A stretch of DNA of 14,955 bases from Endomicrobiia bacterium (lineage in GTDB: Bacteria > Elusimicrobiota > Endomicrobiia > PHAN01): contig JASEHK010000019.1 in NCBI GenBank assembly GCA_030018875.1, positions 1 through 14,955 on the forward strand. Reading direction: 5' to 3'. Shown here in pieces: positions 1 to 7,610 of this stretch. The position numbers were made by a program, and so were the translations under genes. The notes below the pieces were generated by a model that was given only the letters and a program-made list of their open reading frames with translations, searched no databases and was not told the origin of the DNA. The stretch's first letter is position 1, and each line of letters starts with the position of its first letter.

Positions 1-119
1 TGCTCTTGAATCGAGGAGCGTGAGTACACGAAGAAAGGCGTGCCGACCCGTCGCGCGATGTAGATTAATGACAAATCCTCGACGCAAAGCTGATTATTTT
101 TGTATCGGAAATGATTCAT
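1..119 (-). CDS. lysA: Diaminopimelate decarboxylase, N-terminal fragment (cut by window edge)
   Basis: Translating the minus strand from the ATG at 119-117 gives 39 open codons that run off the window. The peptide begins MNHFRYKNNQLCVEDLSL and contains VGTPFFVYS. This is the usual opening of LysA, in which a short lead such as HxFxYKNxxLxxED is followed by I-A-x-x-V-G-TPF-x-VYS. LysA is the PLP enzyme that decarboxylates meso-diaminopimelate to lysine, the last step of lysine biosynthesis. The catalytic lysine and the rest of the barrel lie outside the window. A GGAG at 134-131 sits 11 bases before the start, slightly far but usable. It is preceded by the aroB gene and a repeat-filled gap. 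The identification rests on N-terminal similarity only; another PLP decarboxylase of the same fold (for example carboxynorspermidine decarboxylase) is less likely. Confidence 0.8.
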   Translation of the reverse strand, partial: MNHFRYKNNQLCVEDLSLIYIARRVGTPFFVYSRSSIQE

Positions 120-182
120 TTTTATTGATGCTCCGTATTCTAAAAAACGTGGCAACTTTGGAAATCAAAAATCCTCTCTGTG

Positions 183-235
183 CCCCCCTTTGAAAAGGGG
201 TAATATTCCCCTCTTTGAAAAAGAGAGATCAGGGG
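183..235. repeat. Double hairpin repeat between aroB and lysA
   Basis: Two adjacent inverted repeats are visible. The first, at 185-200, pairs CCCCTTT with AAAGGGG across a GA centre. The second, at 211-225, pairs CTCTTT with AAAGAG and is flanked by CCCCT (208-212) and AGGGG (231-235). The form (C-run, CTTTGAAAAAG, G-run, then AGGGGAGATTT) matches a dispersed intergenic repeat seen in many environmental bacterial genomes. It lies just after the aroB stop, so the hairpins could also end or slow transcription before lysA, although no clean U-run follows them in the minus direction. Confidence 0.6.
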
Positions 236-251
236 AGATTTTACGTTTGTA

Positions 252-1334
252 TCAAAAACTCTCGGCTATCAATGCCTTTATTTCTTCGATAGGAACTTTC
301 ATAAAAACCGCCCGACCTATCGAAGAAGGCAGAAAAAGCGAGATGCGGCCGGAGCGGATTTTTTTATCGGCCGATATGGCCTGAACTATGGCGCGGGACG
401 TTACGCCCGACGGCGGAGACGTCGGCAGACCGAGGGCCGCCAAAAGATTGCGCACCCTATCGGTGTCTTTGAACCCACACAGACGCTCGGCGAGGAAACA
501 TTCTTTCAAGACCCCGAGAGCCACGGCCTCGCCGTGGGACACATTCTTGTAAGCGGCGGCTTTTTCAAGCGCGTGCGCGTAAGTGTGTCCGAAGTTGAGT
601 ATCTCTCTTAAACCTTTCGTTTCACGTTCGTCTTTTTCGACGACGGCGGCCTTTGCGCGCAGGCATCTTTCGATTATAAACCGCCATTTCGGACGCGAGT
701 TCGCGGAGTTTTCGAGATATTCGAAGAGCCTTTTATCGGATATGACGCCGTATTTCACGACCTCGCCGAGCCCGTTTTTGATTTCTTGGGCGGGCAAAGT
801 TTTAAGGAACTCCTCGCAAACATAAATAAACTCCGGCTGATAGAAAACTCCGGCGAGGTTCTTGCCCTCTTTTAAATCCACGCCGACCTTTCCTCCGACG
901 GAAGAATCCACCATGGCCAGAAGCGTGGTCGGAATCTGAACATATCTTATGCCGCGATATATTGTCGCGGCCGCAAATCCCGCGATGTCCCCGACCACTC
1001 CGCCGCCGAGAGCCGCTATAACCGAGCCGCGGTCGAGTCCCGAGGCGACGCACCGCGAATAAATAGTCTCGAGCGCGCGCAGGTTTTTGGACTTTTCACC
1101 GGCTGGAATTTCGGCCAACGAAACGGCGATGCCTTTAGCGCGCAGGGATTTGGCTAATCCGTCGCCGTAGATTTTCCGAATGGCCGGATTCGTGACGACG
1201 AGAACTTTTTCCGACAGAGCGAAAGCCTCAAGCGCCCGAGCGAACTTGCCGAAGGACTTGCCCATCACGACAGGTATTTTTTTGTGAGCCAAGTTTACCG
1301 TAAAGGTCTTCTTTATCGCGAATGTCTTTGTCAT
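252..1334 (-). CDS. aroB: 3-dehydroquinate synthase
   Basis: AroB converts DAHP to 3-dehydroquinate, the second step of the shikimate pathway, using NAD+ and a divalent metal in the cytoplasm. The 360-residue product is full length for the family. Visible motifs are the NAD-binding GGGVVGDIAGF (110-120), IPTTLLAMVDSSVGGKVGVD (134-153), GLGEVVKYG (188-196), LNFGHTYAHALE (247-258) and SHGEA (266-270). The three metal ligands of the family map to E191, H250 and H267. The ATG shares one base with the aroK stop (TAATG), so the two genes are translationally coupled. It ends an aroC-aroK-aroB run. No anomaly is seen. Confidence 0.97.
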   Translation of the reverse strand: MTKTFAIKKTFTVNLAHKKIPVVMGKSFGKFARALEAFALSEKVLVVTNPAIRKIYGDGLAKSLRAKGIAVSLAEIPAGEKSKNLRALETIYSRCVASGLDRGSVIAALGGGVVGDIAGFAAATIYRGIRYVQIPTTLLAMVDSSVGGKVGVDLKEGKNLAGVFYQPEFIYVCEEFLKTLPAQEIKNGLGEVVKYGVISDKRLFEYLENSANSRPKWRFIIERCLRAKAAVVEKDERETKGLREILNFGHTYAHALEKAAAYKNVSHGEAVALGVLKECFLAERLCGFKDTDRVRNLLAALGLPTSPPSGVTSRAIVQAISADKKIRSGRISLFLPSSIGRAVFMKVPIEEIKALIAESF

Positions 1335-1846
1335 TATTTATATCCGCGCGCTTCAAGATACGCGATTATCCTCTCGGCGATATCGTCGGGCGACATTATG
1401 CTTGTGTCAACGCGAAAGTCGCAATCGGCGTAAAACCGTTCGCGTTCGGCGAGAAGTTTTCTTATCTTTGTCTGCGCGTCGGTTTGTTCAAGAAGGGGTC
1501 GGTCGTCGGAGTTTTTCAGGCGCTCGAAAATCTTCTCCGGACGGGAATCGAGATTTATTATTATACCATTCTTTCGCAAGGCCTCGACGGATTCTCGTCG
1601 GAGAACGGCGCCGCCGCCCGTGGAAATTACCTTGCCGTCGAACGCCGCGACGGCGAGCACGACCTCGCGCTCCATCTCGCGGAAGGCGGGTTCGCCGCTA
1701 TCGGAAAATATCTCGGAGATGGTCTTGCCGGCTCTTCGCTCCACCATCTCATCCGTGTCGAAGAACTCTTTTTTGAGTTTTTCGGCAAGAATGCGTCCGA
1801 CGGCGGTCTTGCCCGCGCCCATAAATCCTGTCAGCACTACGTTCAT
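1334..1846 (-). CDS. aroK: Shikimate kinase
   Basis: This enzyme phosphorylates shikimate to shikimate-3-phosphate with ATP. The 170-residue protein has the compact NMP-kinase-like fold expected for the family. The Walker A loop is GFMGAGKT (7-14), the FDTD segment supplies the shikimate-binding aspartate (D32), FREME holds R56, TGGGA (76-80) is the glycine-rich substrate loop, and RPLL in the lid places R116 at the ATP site. The start codon overlaps the aroC stop as ATGA, and the stop overlaps the aroB start, so the three aro genes are almost certainly co-translated. The symbol aroK rather than aroL is by convention, since only one copy is visible. Confidence 0.96.
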   Translation of the reverse strand: MNVVLTGFMGAGKTAVGRILAEKLKKEFFDTDEMVERRAGKTISEIFSDSGEPAFREMEREVVLAVAAFDGKVISTGGGAVLRRESVEALRKNGIIINLDSRPEKIFERLKNSDDRPLLEQTDAQTKIRKLLAERERFYADCDFRVDTSIMSPDDIAERIIAYLEARGYK

Positions 1847-3000
1847 TTCTTTTTATCGGCCGAGGCTTTGAAATTTTCGGTAAACTCCGCCACGCTGTCG
1901 CCGCCAAACTTGTCTCTGACGGCAACCGCCAGAACGTAGGCCGTCATGGCCTCGCCCACGACCGCGGCGGCGGGAACCGCGCAGACGTCGCTTCTTACGG
2001 GCGCAGCGCTCGATGGTTTTTTCGTGGAGATGTCTACGGAAGCAAGCGGTTTTGCCAGTGACGGTATGGGTTTCATGGCGCAGCGGATTTTTATGTCCTG
2101 ACCGTTGGTCGTTCCGCCTTCGAGGCCGCCGGCGTTATTGGTTTTGCGCGTGTAGCCGACGGACTTCGAGTAAAATATTTCGTCGTGCACTTTGGAGCCC
2201 GGTAGCGAGGCCGCCTGAAATCCCGCGCCGATTTCCACTCCCTTTATCGCCTGAACGGACATAAGCGCGGCGGCCAGACGCGCGTCGAGCCTTTCTTTCC
2301 ACGACACATAGCTTCCCAGTCCGACGGGCGAGCCGACCGCCGCGACGGCGAAAACTCCGCCGAGCGTATCGCCGGTCTTTCTGGCGACGTCTATGGCGGC
2401 GGCCATTTTGGCGGACGCCGCGACGTCGGGTGAACTCACTGGCGACGATTTGGCGGCGGCGAATACCTTCGCGGCGGCAAGGGGCGGAATATCGGCCTTG
2501 ACGCCGCCGATTTCCTCAACCCAGGAATATATCGCTATGCCGGCAAGAGCCAGGTATTTTTTGAAAAAAGCTCCCGCGACGACGCGCGAGGCGGTCTCGC
2601 GCGCGCTGGAACGCTCCAAAACATCGGTTATGTCGTCGAAACGATATTTCAGGAGTCCGGCGAGGTCGGCGTGGCCGGGACGGGGACGCAGAATCTTCAA
2701 GGCCGCATCGGCGGATTTTTTGTCAACGGAAAGCAGCCGCCGGTTGTTCTCCCAGTCGCGGTTTTTCACGAGAACGCACACCGGCGAGCCGATGGTTTTT
2801 CCCCACCGCACTCCCGATACAATCTCCGCCGTATCTTTTTCAACGGTCATCCGCGCGCCTCGCCCGTATCCGGATTGTCTTCTGGAAAGTTCCGCGTCTA
2901 AATCTTCCGTGGATATTTCAAGCCCGGCGGGAAGGCCCTCAATTATGACACCCACGACCTTACCGTGTGATTCTCCGAAAGTTGCGAAATCAATAGTCAT
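1843..3000 (-). CDS. aroC: Chorismate synthase
   Basis: AroC removes phosphate from EPSP to make chorismate, using reduced FMN as a catalytic cofactor. The 385-residue length is normal. Family signatures in order are FGESHG (8-13, with catalytic H12), RRQSGYGRGARM (40-51), RPGHADLAG (107-115, with the second conserved histidine H110), ERSSARETA (129-137), then GVEIGAGF, NNAGGLEGGTTNGQDI and SDVCAVPAAAVVGEAM. A GAGGG about 9 bases before the ATG can act as the ribosome site. The stop overlaps the aroK start by 4 bases. It is the first gene of the aro group, separated from radA by a repeat-rich gap. Gene order differs from pathway order (AroB acts first, AroC last), which is common. Confidence 0.97.
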   Translation of the reverse strand: MTIDFATFGESHGKVVGVIIEGLPAGLEISTEDLDAELSRRQSGYGRGARMTVEKDTAEIVSGVRWGKTIGSPVCVLVKNRDWENNRRLLSVDKKSADAALKILRPRPGHADLAGLLKYRFDDITDVLERSSARETASRVVAGAFFKKYLALAGIAIYSWVEEIGGVKADIPPLAAAKVFAAAKSSPVSSPDVAASAKMAAAIDVARKTGDTLGGVFAVAAVGSPVGLGSYVSWKERLDARLAAALMSVQAIKGVEIGAGFQAASLPGSKVHDEIFYSKSVGYTRKTNNAGGLEGGTTNGQDIKIRCAMKPIPSLAKPLASVDISTKKPSSAAPVRSDVCAVPAAAVVGEAMTAYVLAVAVRDKFGGDSVAEFTENFKASADKKK

Positions 3001-3075
3001 AATCGTTGCCCTCTTTAATTTTGCGGAAAGCCCGCGCCTTTAATCTGTTATGGCAATAATTTTCCTCACCACTTG

Positions 3076-3192
3076 CCGGAGGGCAGGCGAGCCTGCCCCT
3101 ACGTTTAGGGGTGCGCTCTGCAAGTGTCATCGCCTCGTCGCACTGACAAAATCCCGCCCCTACGCGTAGGGGTGCGCTTGCTCACCCTCCGG
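3076..3192. repeat. Composite repeat cluster between radA and aroC
   Basis: The outer ends CCGGAGGG (3076-3083) and CCCTCCGG (3185-3192) are perfect inverted repeats. Inside are a GGGCAGGC/GCCTGCCC hairpin (3081-3098), a CCCCTA/TAGGGG hairpin with a CGTT loop (3096-3111), and a perfect 16-base palindrome CCCCTACGCGTAGGGG (3157-3172). The last two belong to direct repeats of a 23-base unit (3095-3117 and 3156-3178) that differ at only two loop positions. No open reading frame with family similarity was found. It may be a small non-coding mobile repeat, and its hairpins could also end the radA transcript. Confidence 0.65.
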
Positions 3193-3206
3193 GGTGAAGA
3201 GGTATA

Positions 3207-4598
3207 TCACTCTTTGCGTCCGGCCGCCGAAGAGTTCCCTCTCAAAATCCCGACGGCCTCCGAAAGAGTCTCCGCCGGACGGATCTTTATTTTTTTGGGA
3301 AGTGAGGCGCGCGAAAGTCCGCTTTTGGGGACGACGGCTTCCTCGAAGCCCATCGCTTCCGCCTCTTTGAGACGATCACCGAGGCGCGAAACCGCGCGAA
3401 GTTCCCCGGAAAGTCCCACCTCTCCGACGGCAATCGTATGCTCGCTAACCACAAAGTCCGAGGATGCCGATGCTATGGACACGGCGGCGGCAAGGTCTTC
3501 GGCGGTGTCTCTTAGTTTAAGCCCGCCGGCGACATTTATATAAACGTCCTGAAACTCAAGATGAAATCCGCACCTGCGCTCGAGCACCGCTATAAGCATC
3601 ACCATTCGGTTATAGTCTATACCGTTGGCCTGACGACGGGGAACGCCGTAGTTGGCTTTCGTTACGAGCGATTGTATTTCGACAAGAATCGGGCGAGTGC
3701 CCTCGACGGAAACCGTGACCACGGAGCCGGACGCGGGAGTGGAACCGCGTTCCCTTAAAAAAAGCGCCGAAGGGTTCGAGACTCCCTCGAGACCCGTTGC
3801 CTTCATTTCGAAAACGCCTATCTCCGCCGCCGGCCCGAAGCGGTTTTTGTTGACTCTCAAAATTCTATAAATCTGTTGCTTTTCCGACTCAAAATAAAGC
3901 ACCGTGTCCACGATGTGTTCTAAAACTCTCGGCCCCGCGAGGTCGCCTTCCTTTGTAACGTGCCCGAGAATAAATACTGATATCCGTCGGGACTTGGCGA
4001 GCTTGAGCATCTCCGCGGCGCATTCTCGAACCTGCGATACCGTGCCGGGCGCGCCGGTTAAATCGGGGCGATATACCGTCTGTATGGAATCAAGCACCAC
4101 GTGTCTTGGGGATACGCGCTCGATGGTCTCAAGGATGTTTTCAAGGTTGGTCTCGCATAAAACATATATGCCGGATTTGACGGCTCCCAGACGCTCTGCC
4201 CGGTTCTTGATTTGACCCGGAGACTCTTCGCCGGAAACGTAAAGCACGGGATTTTCCGCCGACGCAAGCGCCGCGGATACCTCGAGCATCAGTGTGGATT
4301 TGCCTATTCCGGGTGGGCCCCCGAGCAGTATGAGACTCCCGTCAACTACGCCGCCGCCGAGTATCCTGTCGAACTCGCCTATCCCGGTCGGAGTGCGCGC
4401 AAAACTGTCGGACGAAACTTTATCAAGCTCAGAGACCTCGGTGGAAAAATCGGTCAGCGCCCGTCGGACGGGTTGGGTCTTTTGGGCGAGGAGTTCCTCG
4501 TCGAAAGAGTTCCATTTGCCGCACTCGGAGCACCGGCCCAGCCATTTGGACGAGGCGAAGCCGCACTCGCGGCAGCGGAAAATATTTTTGGTTTTCAT
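3207..4598 (-). CDS. radA: DNA repair protein RadA (branch-migration helicase)
   Basis: RadA (Sms) is a RecA-like ATPase that drives branch migration of recombination intermediates and helps process stalled forks. From the ATG at 4598 the protein is 463 residues. It opens with the C4 zinc finger (C9, C12, C23, C26 in FRCRECG and RCSECG), then Walker A GPPGIGKS (94-101), a VLDSIQ Walker B region, the RadA-specific KNRFG motif (251-255), and a C-terminal Lon-like domain that appears complete. A TTG at 4619 would add seven residues (MPSSLEK), but the family normally starts a few residues before the first cysteine and neither start has a clear Shine-Dalgarno sequence, so I prefer 4598. It lies about 50 bases after mlaD and is probably read from the same transcript. 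Confidence 0.95.
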   Translation of the reverse strand: MKTKNIFRCRECGFASSKWLGRCSECGKWNSFDEELLAQKTQPVRRALTDFSTEVSELDKVSSDSFARTPTGIGEFDRILGGGVVDGSLILLGGPPGIGKSTLMLEVSAALASAENPVLYVSGEESPGQIKNRAERLGAVKSGIYVLCETNLENILETIERVSPRHVVLDSIQTVYRPDLTGAPGTVSQVRECAAEMLKLAKSRRISVFILGHVTKEGDLAGPRVLEHIVDTVLYFESEKQQIYRILRVNKNRFGPAAEIGVFEMKATGLEGVSNPSALFLRERGSTPASGSVVTVSVEGTRPILVEIQSLVTKANYGVPRRQANGIDYNRMVMLIAVLERRCGFHLEFQDVYINVAGGLKLRDTAEDLAAAVSIASASSDFVVSEHTIAVGEVGLSGELRAVSRLGDRLKEAEAMGFEEAVVPKSGLSRASLPKKIKIRPAETLSEAVGILRGNSSAAGRKE

Positions 4599-4651
4599 TT
4601 TTTCGAGGGAAGATGGCAAAAAAATAAATTCGACGGCAGGCGGCTGAATTA

Positions 4652-5998
4652 TCAGGGGCGAGCCAGCCCCACCAGTCCCAAAAGGTATCCGATATCGTTG
4701 TCTTTGACAAAAAGGTTCACGTAAACGTTCGTATTCCGTTCGTGCGCGATGTCCTCGACCTGAGCGCCCAGCGTCACGAATTTGTAAATATTGACTCTGC
4801 CGCCGACGTCAACGTTGGCGGCGACAACGGGTTTTTTGCGGAAGAAGTCGGAGGCTTCTGCGTATATTTCAAACTTGTTCCACGGATTCCCCTTATAGAA
4901 CGGCCTTAGTGTGAATCCGCCGCCTCCCTTGTTCTTTACGACACCGGCATAAATACTTCCGTAGGGCTTGATTCTGCCGACGTGGAAATTCAGCGTGTTT
5001 CTTTCTTCGGGGTCGAAGTCCGTGCGCTTGTCGCCGAGGTTCCTGCCGCCGAAATAATAGTACTTCTCAGGCGACGGAGAAACTCTTAAGCCGACATCGG
5101 GCTTATAGAGGTCGTACTTGGTGTCGTAGCGAAGCGAGAAGTTCCAGTGAGTGTCTATCACGGAGATTCTGCGCAAAACTCTCTTGGCTTCGTCGGCGGT
5201 TTCCCTGATGGATGTGACCGCGCCTTTGAGTTCCTCGCCCATTTCTTTGTCTTTGAGAACCTTCCCCGCCATTCCCTCGCCGGCCTCGACCGACGAGACT
5301 ATGCTGTCGAGTTTCTCGGAAATGCTTTTGAGATGGACGATAGTGGCCTTGATGTCGGACTTGCCGTCTCCTATTATTTCGTCGAGATTGGCGGAAATAG
5401 AATCCACGCGCTCGGTTATGGAGTGTACGTTGGAGACTATTTCAACTACCTTTTGCTCCTGCAAATGAACGGCCGCGCGCAGGGTCTCCGTGATATCTTT
5501 TATATTAGCCACGGCCTCGGAAAGATTCTGGCCCAGCGATTTGCCGTCGGTAGGTTTAAGAGAATCCGTCAGAGCCTCTATGCTTTCAAGGGCGCTCGTG
5601 AGCATTTTATCGAGTGAAACAGGGTCTATGCCGCGCAAAGCGTGCCCGTTCCGAACGACAGGTCTGGAAGGCGACCCAGTGGTAATCTCCAGATATTTCG
5701 TGCCGATTATACCCGTGGCGATTATGCGAGCCTGCGTGTCGTCGTGAATGTTAACCGATTTTCTTATCCAGACTCTGAGCTTGGCCTTGCCGTCTTCCAG
5801 AGTGATGCCCTTGACATTTCCGACGGTAACGCCGGCTATCTTTGCAGGGGCATTGTCCGGAAGGCCCGCCGTGTCGGAAAAAACTATATGGATATAGTAC
5901 CCGCGGCGAAAGGAAAAATCCCCCAGTACCGTTATAACCGTAACGAAAGCCGCGACCGCAACCAACAGGAATAATCCGAGCTTAGTTTCCTTGTTCAT
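4652..5998 (-). CDS. mlaD: MlaD-type MCE protein with C-terminal beta-barrel-like domain
   Basis: MCE proteins bind lipid and pair with MlaE/MlaF transporters to move phospholipid between the membranes. This one is 448 residues, more than twice the size of E. coli MlaD. A single N-terminal membrane helix (about 7-25) is followed by one MCE domain (about 34-108; GLPDNAPAKIAGVTVGNVKG and GIIGTKYLEI are typical). Residues 125-280 are a long heptad-like helical region, including EGMAGKVLKD. Residues 284-448 are a run of short amphipathic beta-strands with many Tyr/Phe and Gly-rich turns (for example YYYFGGR, GSIYAGVV, KFEIYAEAS, NTNVYVNLFV), which resembles an outer-membrane barrel. It lacks the usual terminal aromatic residue, so barrel assembly is inferred. 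It starts 20 bases after mlaF with no strong Shine-Dalgarno sequence. Confidence 0.88.
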   Translation of the reverse strand: MNKETKLGLFLLVAVAAFVTVITVLGDFSFRRGYYIHIVFSDTAGLPDNAPAKIAGVTVGNVKGITLEDGKAKLRVWIRKSVNIHDDTQARIIATGIIGTKYLEITTGSPSRPVVRNGHALRGIDPVSLDKMLTSALESIEALTDSLKPTDGKSLGQNLSEAVANIKDITETLRAAVHLQEQKVVEIVSNVHSITERVDSISANLDEIIGDGKSDIKATIVHLKSISEKLDSIVSSVEAGEGMAGKVLKDKEMGEELKGAVTSIRETADEAKRVLRRISVIDTHWNFSLRYDTKYDLYKPDVGLRVSPSPEKYYYFGGRNLGDKRTDFDPEERNTLNFHVGRIKPYGSIYAGVVKNKGGGGFTLRPFYKGNPWNKFEIYAEASDFFRKKPVVAANVDVGGRVNIYKFVTLGAQVEDIAHERNTNVYVNLFVKDNDIGYLLGLVGLARP

Positions 5999-6018
5999 TA
6001 TTTTTGATTATACAATTT

Positions 6019-6759
6019 TCACACCTTTTCCTCGGTGTGGCCCTCTATGAACTGCCGGACGGTTTCATTGCGGGTGTTTTTTATCTCATCCGGAGAGCCT
6101 ATTTCGACTATTTTTCCATCGTAAAGCATTGCTATTCGGTTTGAAACCTTGTAGGCCGCGACCATATCGTGAGTCACGACGATGGATGTTATTTTAAGGT
6201 TGCGTTGAAGTTTGAGTATCAAATCCGTTATAAGGTCGGCTTTTATCGGGTCGAGCCCCGTCGTCGGCTCGTCGTAAAGTATGTATCTCGGCTCAGTGGC
6301 TATGGCTCGGGCCAGACCGACGCGCTTTTTCATTCCGCCGGAGAGTTCCGCGGGTTTCAAATGCTCTATATTTTTCAGTCCGACGTTTTCAAGACACCAT
6401 CTGACTCTCTGGGAAACTTCGCTTTCGGAAATGTCGGGGCGCAGATTCTTGAGCCCGAACGAGATGTTCTCGGCAACGCTCAGCGAATCGAAGAGCGCGG
6501 CGCCCTGAAAAAGAAATCCGAAACTTTTCTGCACTTCCCAGAGCGTGTCGTCTTCAAGGCCGGTTATTCTGTGCTCGTCTACGTATATATCGCCGCCGTC
6601 CACCCGAAGCAATCCGACCATGCACTTGAGCAACACGCTCTTTCCGCCGCCGGAGGCGCCTATTATCGTTATGGTCTCTCCGTCGAGAATGTCCAAATCC
6701 GTTCCACGCAGAACGTGGTTTGAGTTAAAAGATTTGTGAACGCCGGAGATTTTTATCAT
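6019..6759 (-). CDS. mlaF: MlaF-type ABC transporter ATP-binding protein
   Basis: This is the cytoplasmic ATPase that powers the MlaE permease. All ABC landmarks are present in 246 residues: Walker A GASGGGKS (34-41), Q-loop glutamine Q85 in FLFQG, signature LSGGMKKR (139-146), Walker B YILYDEP (159-165), D-loop TTGLDP, and H-loop histidine H197 in VTHD. The KKRVGLARA stretch is typical of the MlaF/Mkl subgroup. mlaD follows 20 bases later. Upstream lies not mlaE, its usual neighbour, but the restriction module; the sequence before the ATG is AT-rich with no visible Shine-Dalgarno. Expression probably depends on transcription through the module or on an unrecognised promoter inside it. Confidence 0.93.
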   Translation of the reverse strand: MIKISGVHKSFNSNHVLRGTDLDILDGETITIIGASGGGKSVLLKCMVGLLRVDGGDIYVDEHRITGLEDDTLWEVQKSFGFLFQGAALFDSLSVAENISFGLKNLRPDISESEVSQRVRWCLENVGLKNIEHLKPAELSGGMKKRVGLARAIATEPRYILYDEPTTGLDPIKADLITDLILKLQRNLKITSIVVTHDMVAAYKVSNRIAMLYDGKIVEIGSPDEIKNTRNETVRQFIEGHTEEKV

Positions 6760-6778
6760 TTATCAATGTTTAATGCGC

Positions 6779-6801
6779 AAACTATTTTGCAAAAACAGTT
6801 T
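6779..6801. other. Weak AT-rich hairpin between methyltransferase gene and mlaF
   Basis: AAACT (6779-6783) pairs with AGTTT (6797-6801) around the palindrome TTTTGCAAAA (6785-6794), giving an imperfect stem with small bulges in the 47-base gap. It could be a remnant of the insert's end or a weak attenuator. The stem is AT-rich and not followed by a clear terminator tail in the minus direction. Confidence 0.25.
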
Positions 6802-6806
6802 TTGAT

Positions 6807-7610
6807 CTATAAATATTTATGCCGTCTATTCATCGCAATGGTCATCTGTTTTCCACGGCTATCTCCGTTCACGATATATTCAACAGTATCGTTCATTAGA
6901 CATTTGCCTTCTATCCTCGCCTTTGCAATTTCAAAATATTCCTTATTCATTTCAAAACCTATAAAGCTTCTTTTTAACCGTTTTGCAACTGCTCCGGTTG
7001 TGCCGCTTCCCATGAACGGATCTAATACAGTTTGCCCTTCCTTGCTCGCGATTAATATAATTCTTTCCAACAGTGTTTCGGGCTTTTCTGTAGGGTGGAT
7101 TGTCTTATGCCTCTCGGCGTTTATTTCCCAGAGGTTTTTCATTTGCTTGCCGCCATTGATTTGTTTTGCCAGGTCATAATTGAAAAAATATCTTTTTGAT
7201 TTACTCGCCACCCATATCAGTTCTGTTGCGGGCACAAATCGGTTATTCGAAAGTAACGGAGTCGCATTGCGCTTGAACCAAATAACATCGTTGATAATCC
7301 ACAGCCCCAATTTTTTAAGGATAACTCCTATCGAAGGATGATTATGAAGTGTTCCACTTATCCAGATTGTTCCGCTATCGGTTAGAACGCGGGCACACTC
7401 TTTTACCCAAGTTTCATTGAATAAGTGGATGTCGGCAATTATGTCCCAATCTCCCTTATGAAGTTTTGCCACCTTCCCGTTTTTGGTCGTTAAATGGTTC
7501 TCGCCGGAAAGGTTATACGGCGGGTCGGCAAAGATTAAATCAATGGTGCCAGGTTTTAACGATTGCAGCAATTTAAAGCAGTCGCCCTGTTTTAACTCTA
7601 TTTTAGACAT
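6807..7610 (-). CDS. Beta-class DNA adenine-N6 methyltransferase (second of pair)
   Basis: This 267-residue protein is an S-adenosylmethionine-dependent DNA methyltransferase. The catalytic motif IV DPPY (29-32, within FADPPYNLSG) comes first, then HPTEKP (172-177), then the AdoMet-binding motif I DPFMGSGTTG (197-206) near the C-terminus. That order defines the beta class, and DPPY rather than SPPY favours adenine-N6 methylation. It is a paralogue of the adjacent methyltransferase, sharing FADPPYNLSG, HPTxKP and the GTTG loop, but differs in the middle region expected to read the target. It overlaps that gene by 8 bases. With an AlwI-like nuclease alongside, it most likely methylates one strand of an asymmetric GGATC site; the specificity is inferred, not visible. 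The last 25 or so residues (after about 240) extend beyond the conserved core. Confidence 0.92.
   Translation of the reverse strand: MSKIELKQGDCFKLLQSLKPGTIDLIFADPPYNLSGENHLTTKNGKVAKLHKGDWDIIADIHLFNETWVKECARVLTDSGTIWISGTLHNHPSIGVILKKLGLWIINDVIWFKRNATPLLSNNRFVPATELIWVASKSKRYFFNYDLAKQINGGKQMKNLWEINAERHKTIHPTEKPETLLERIILIASKEGQTVLDPFMGSGTTGAVAKRLKRSFIGFEMNKEYFEIAKARIEGKCLMNDTVEYIVNGDSRGKQMTIAMNRRHKYL

Noticed and set aside
183..235. Strong intrinsic terminator after aroB
   Set aside because: Hairpins are present, but no convincing U-run follows on the minus strand, so I list it as a repeat with possible terminator action only.
1322..1939. Long plus-strand open frame of 205 codons opposite aroK
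   Set aside because: It lies antisense to well-supported aroK and the aroC end, shows no recognisable family, and long shadow frames are expected opposite GC-rich codons.
3001..3206. CRISPR array in the radA-aroC gap
   Set aside because: Only two similar units are present, each is itself a hairpin from a dispersed repeat type, and there are no cas genes nearby.
4212..4724. Plus-strand open frame of 170 codons opposite radA and the mlaD end
   Set aside because: It is antisense to RadA with its zinc finger and Walker motif intact, and has no family features of its own.
6007..6012. TATAAT on the minus strand just before mlaD, a possible promoter -10 box
   Set aside because: No acceptable -35 box lies 16-18 bases upstream, and mlaF-mlaD spacing suits co-transcription.
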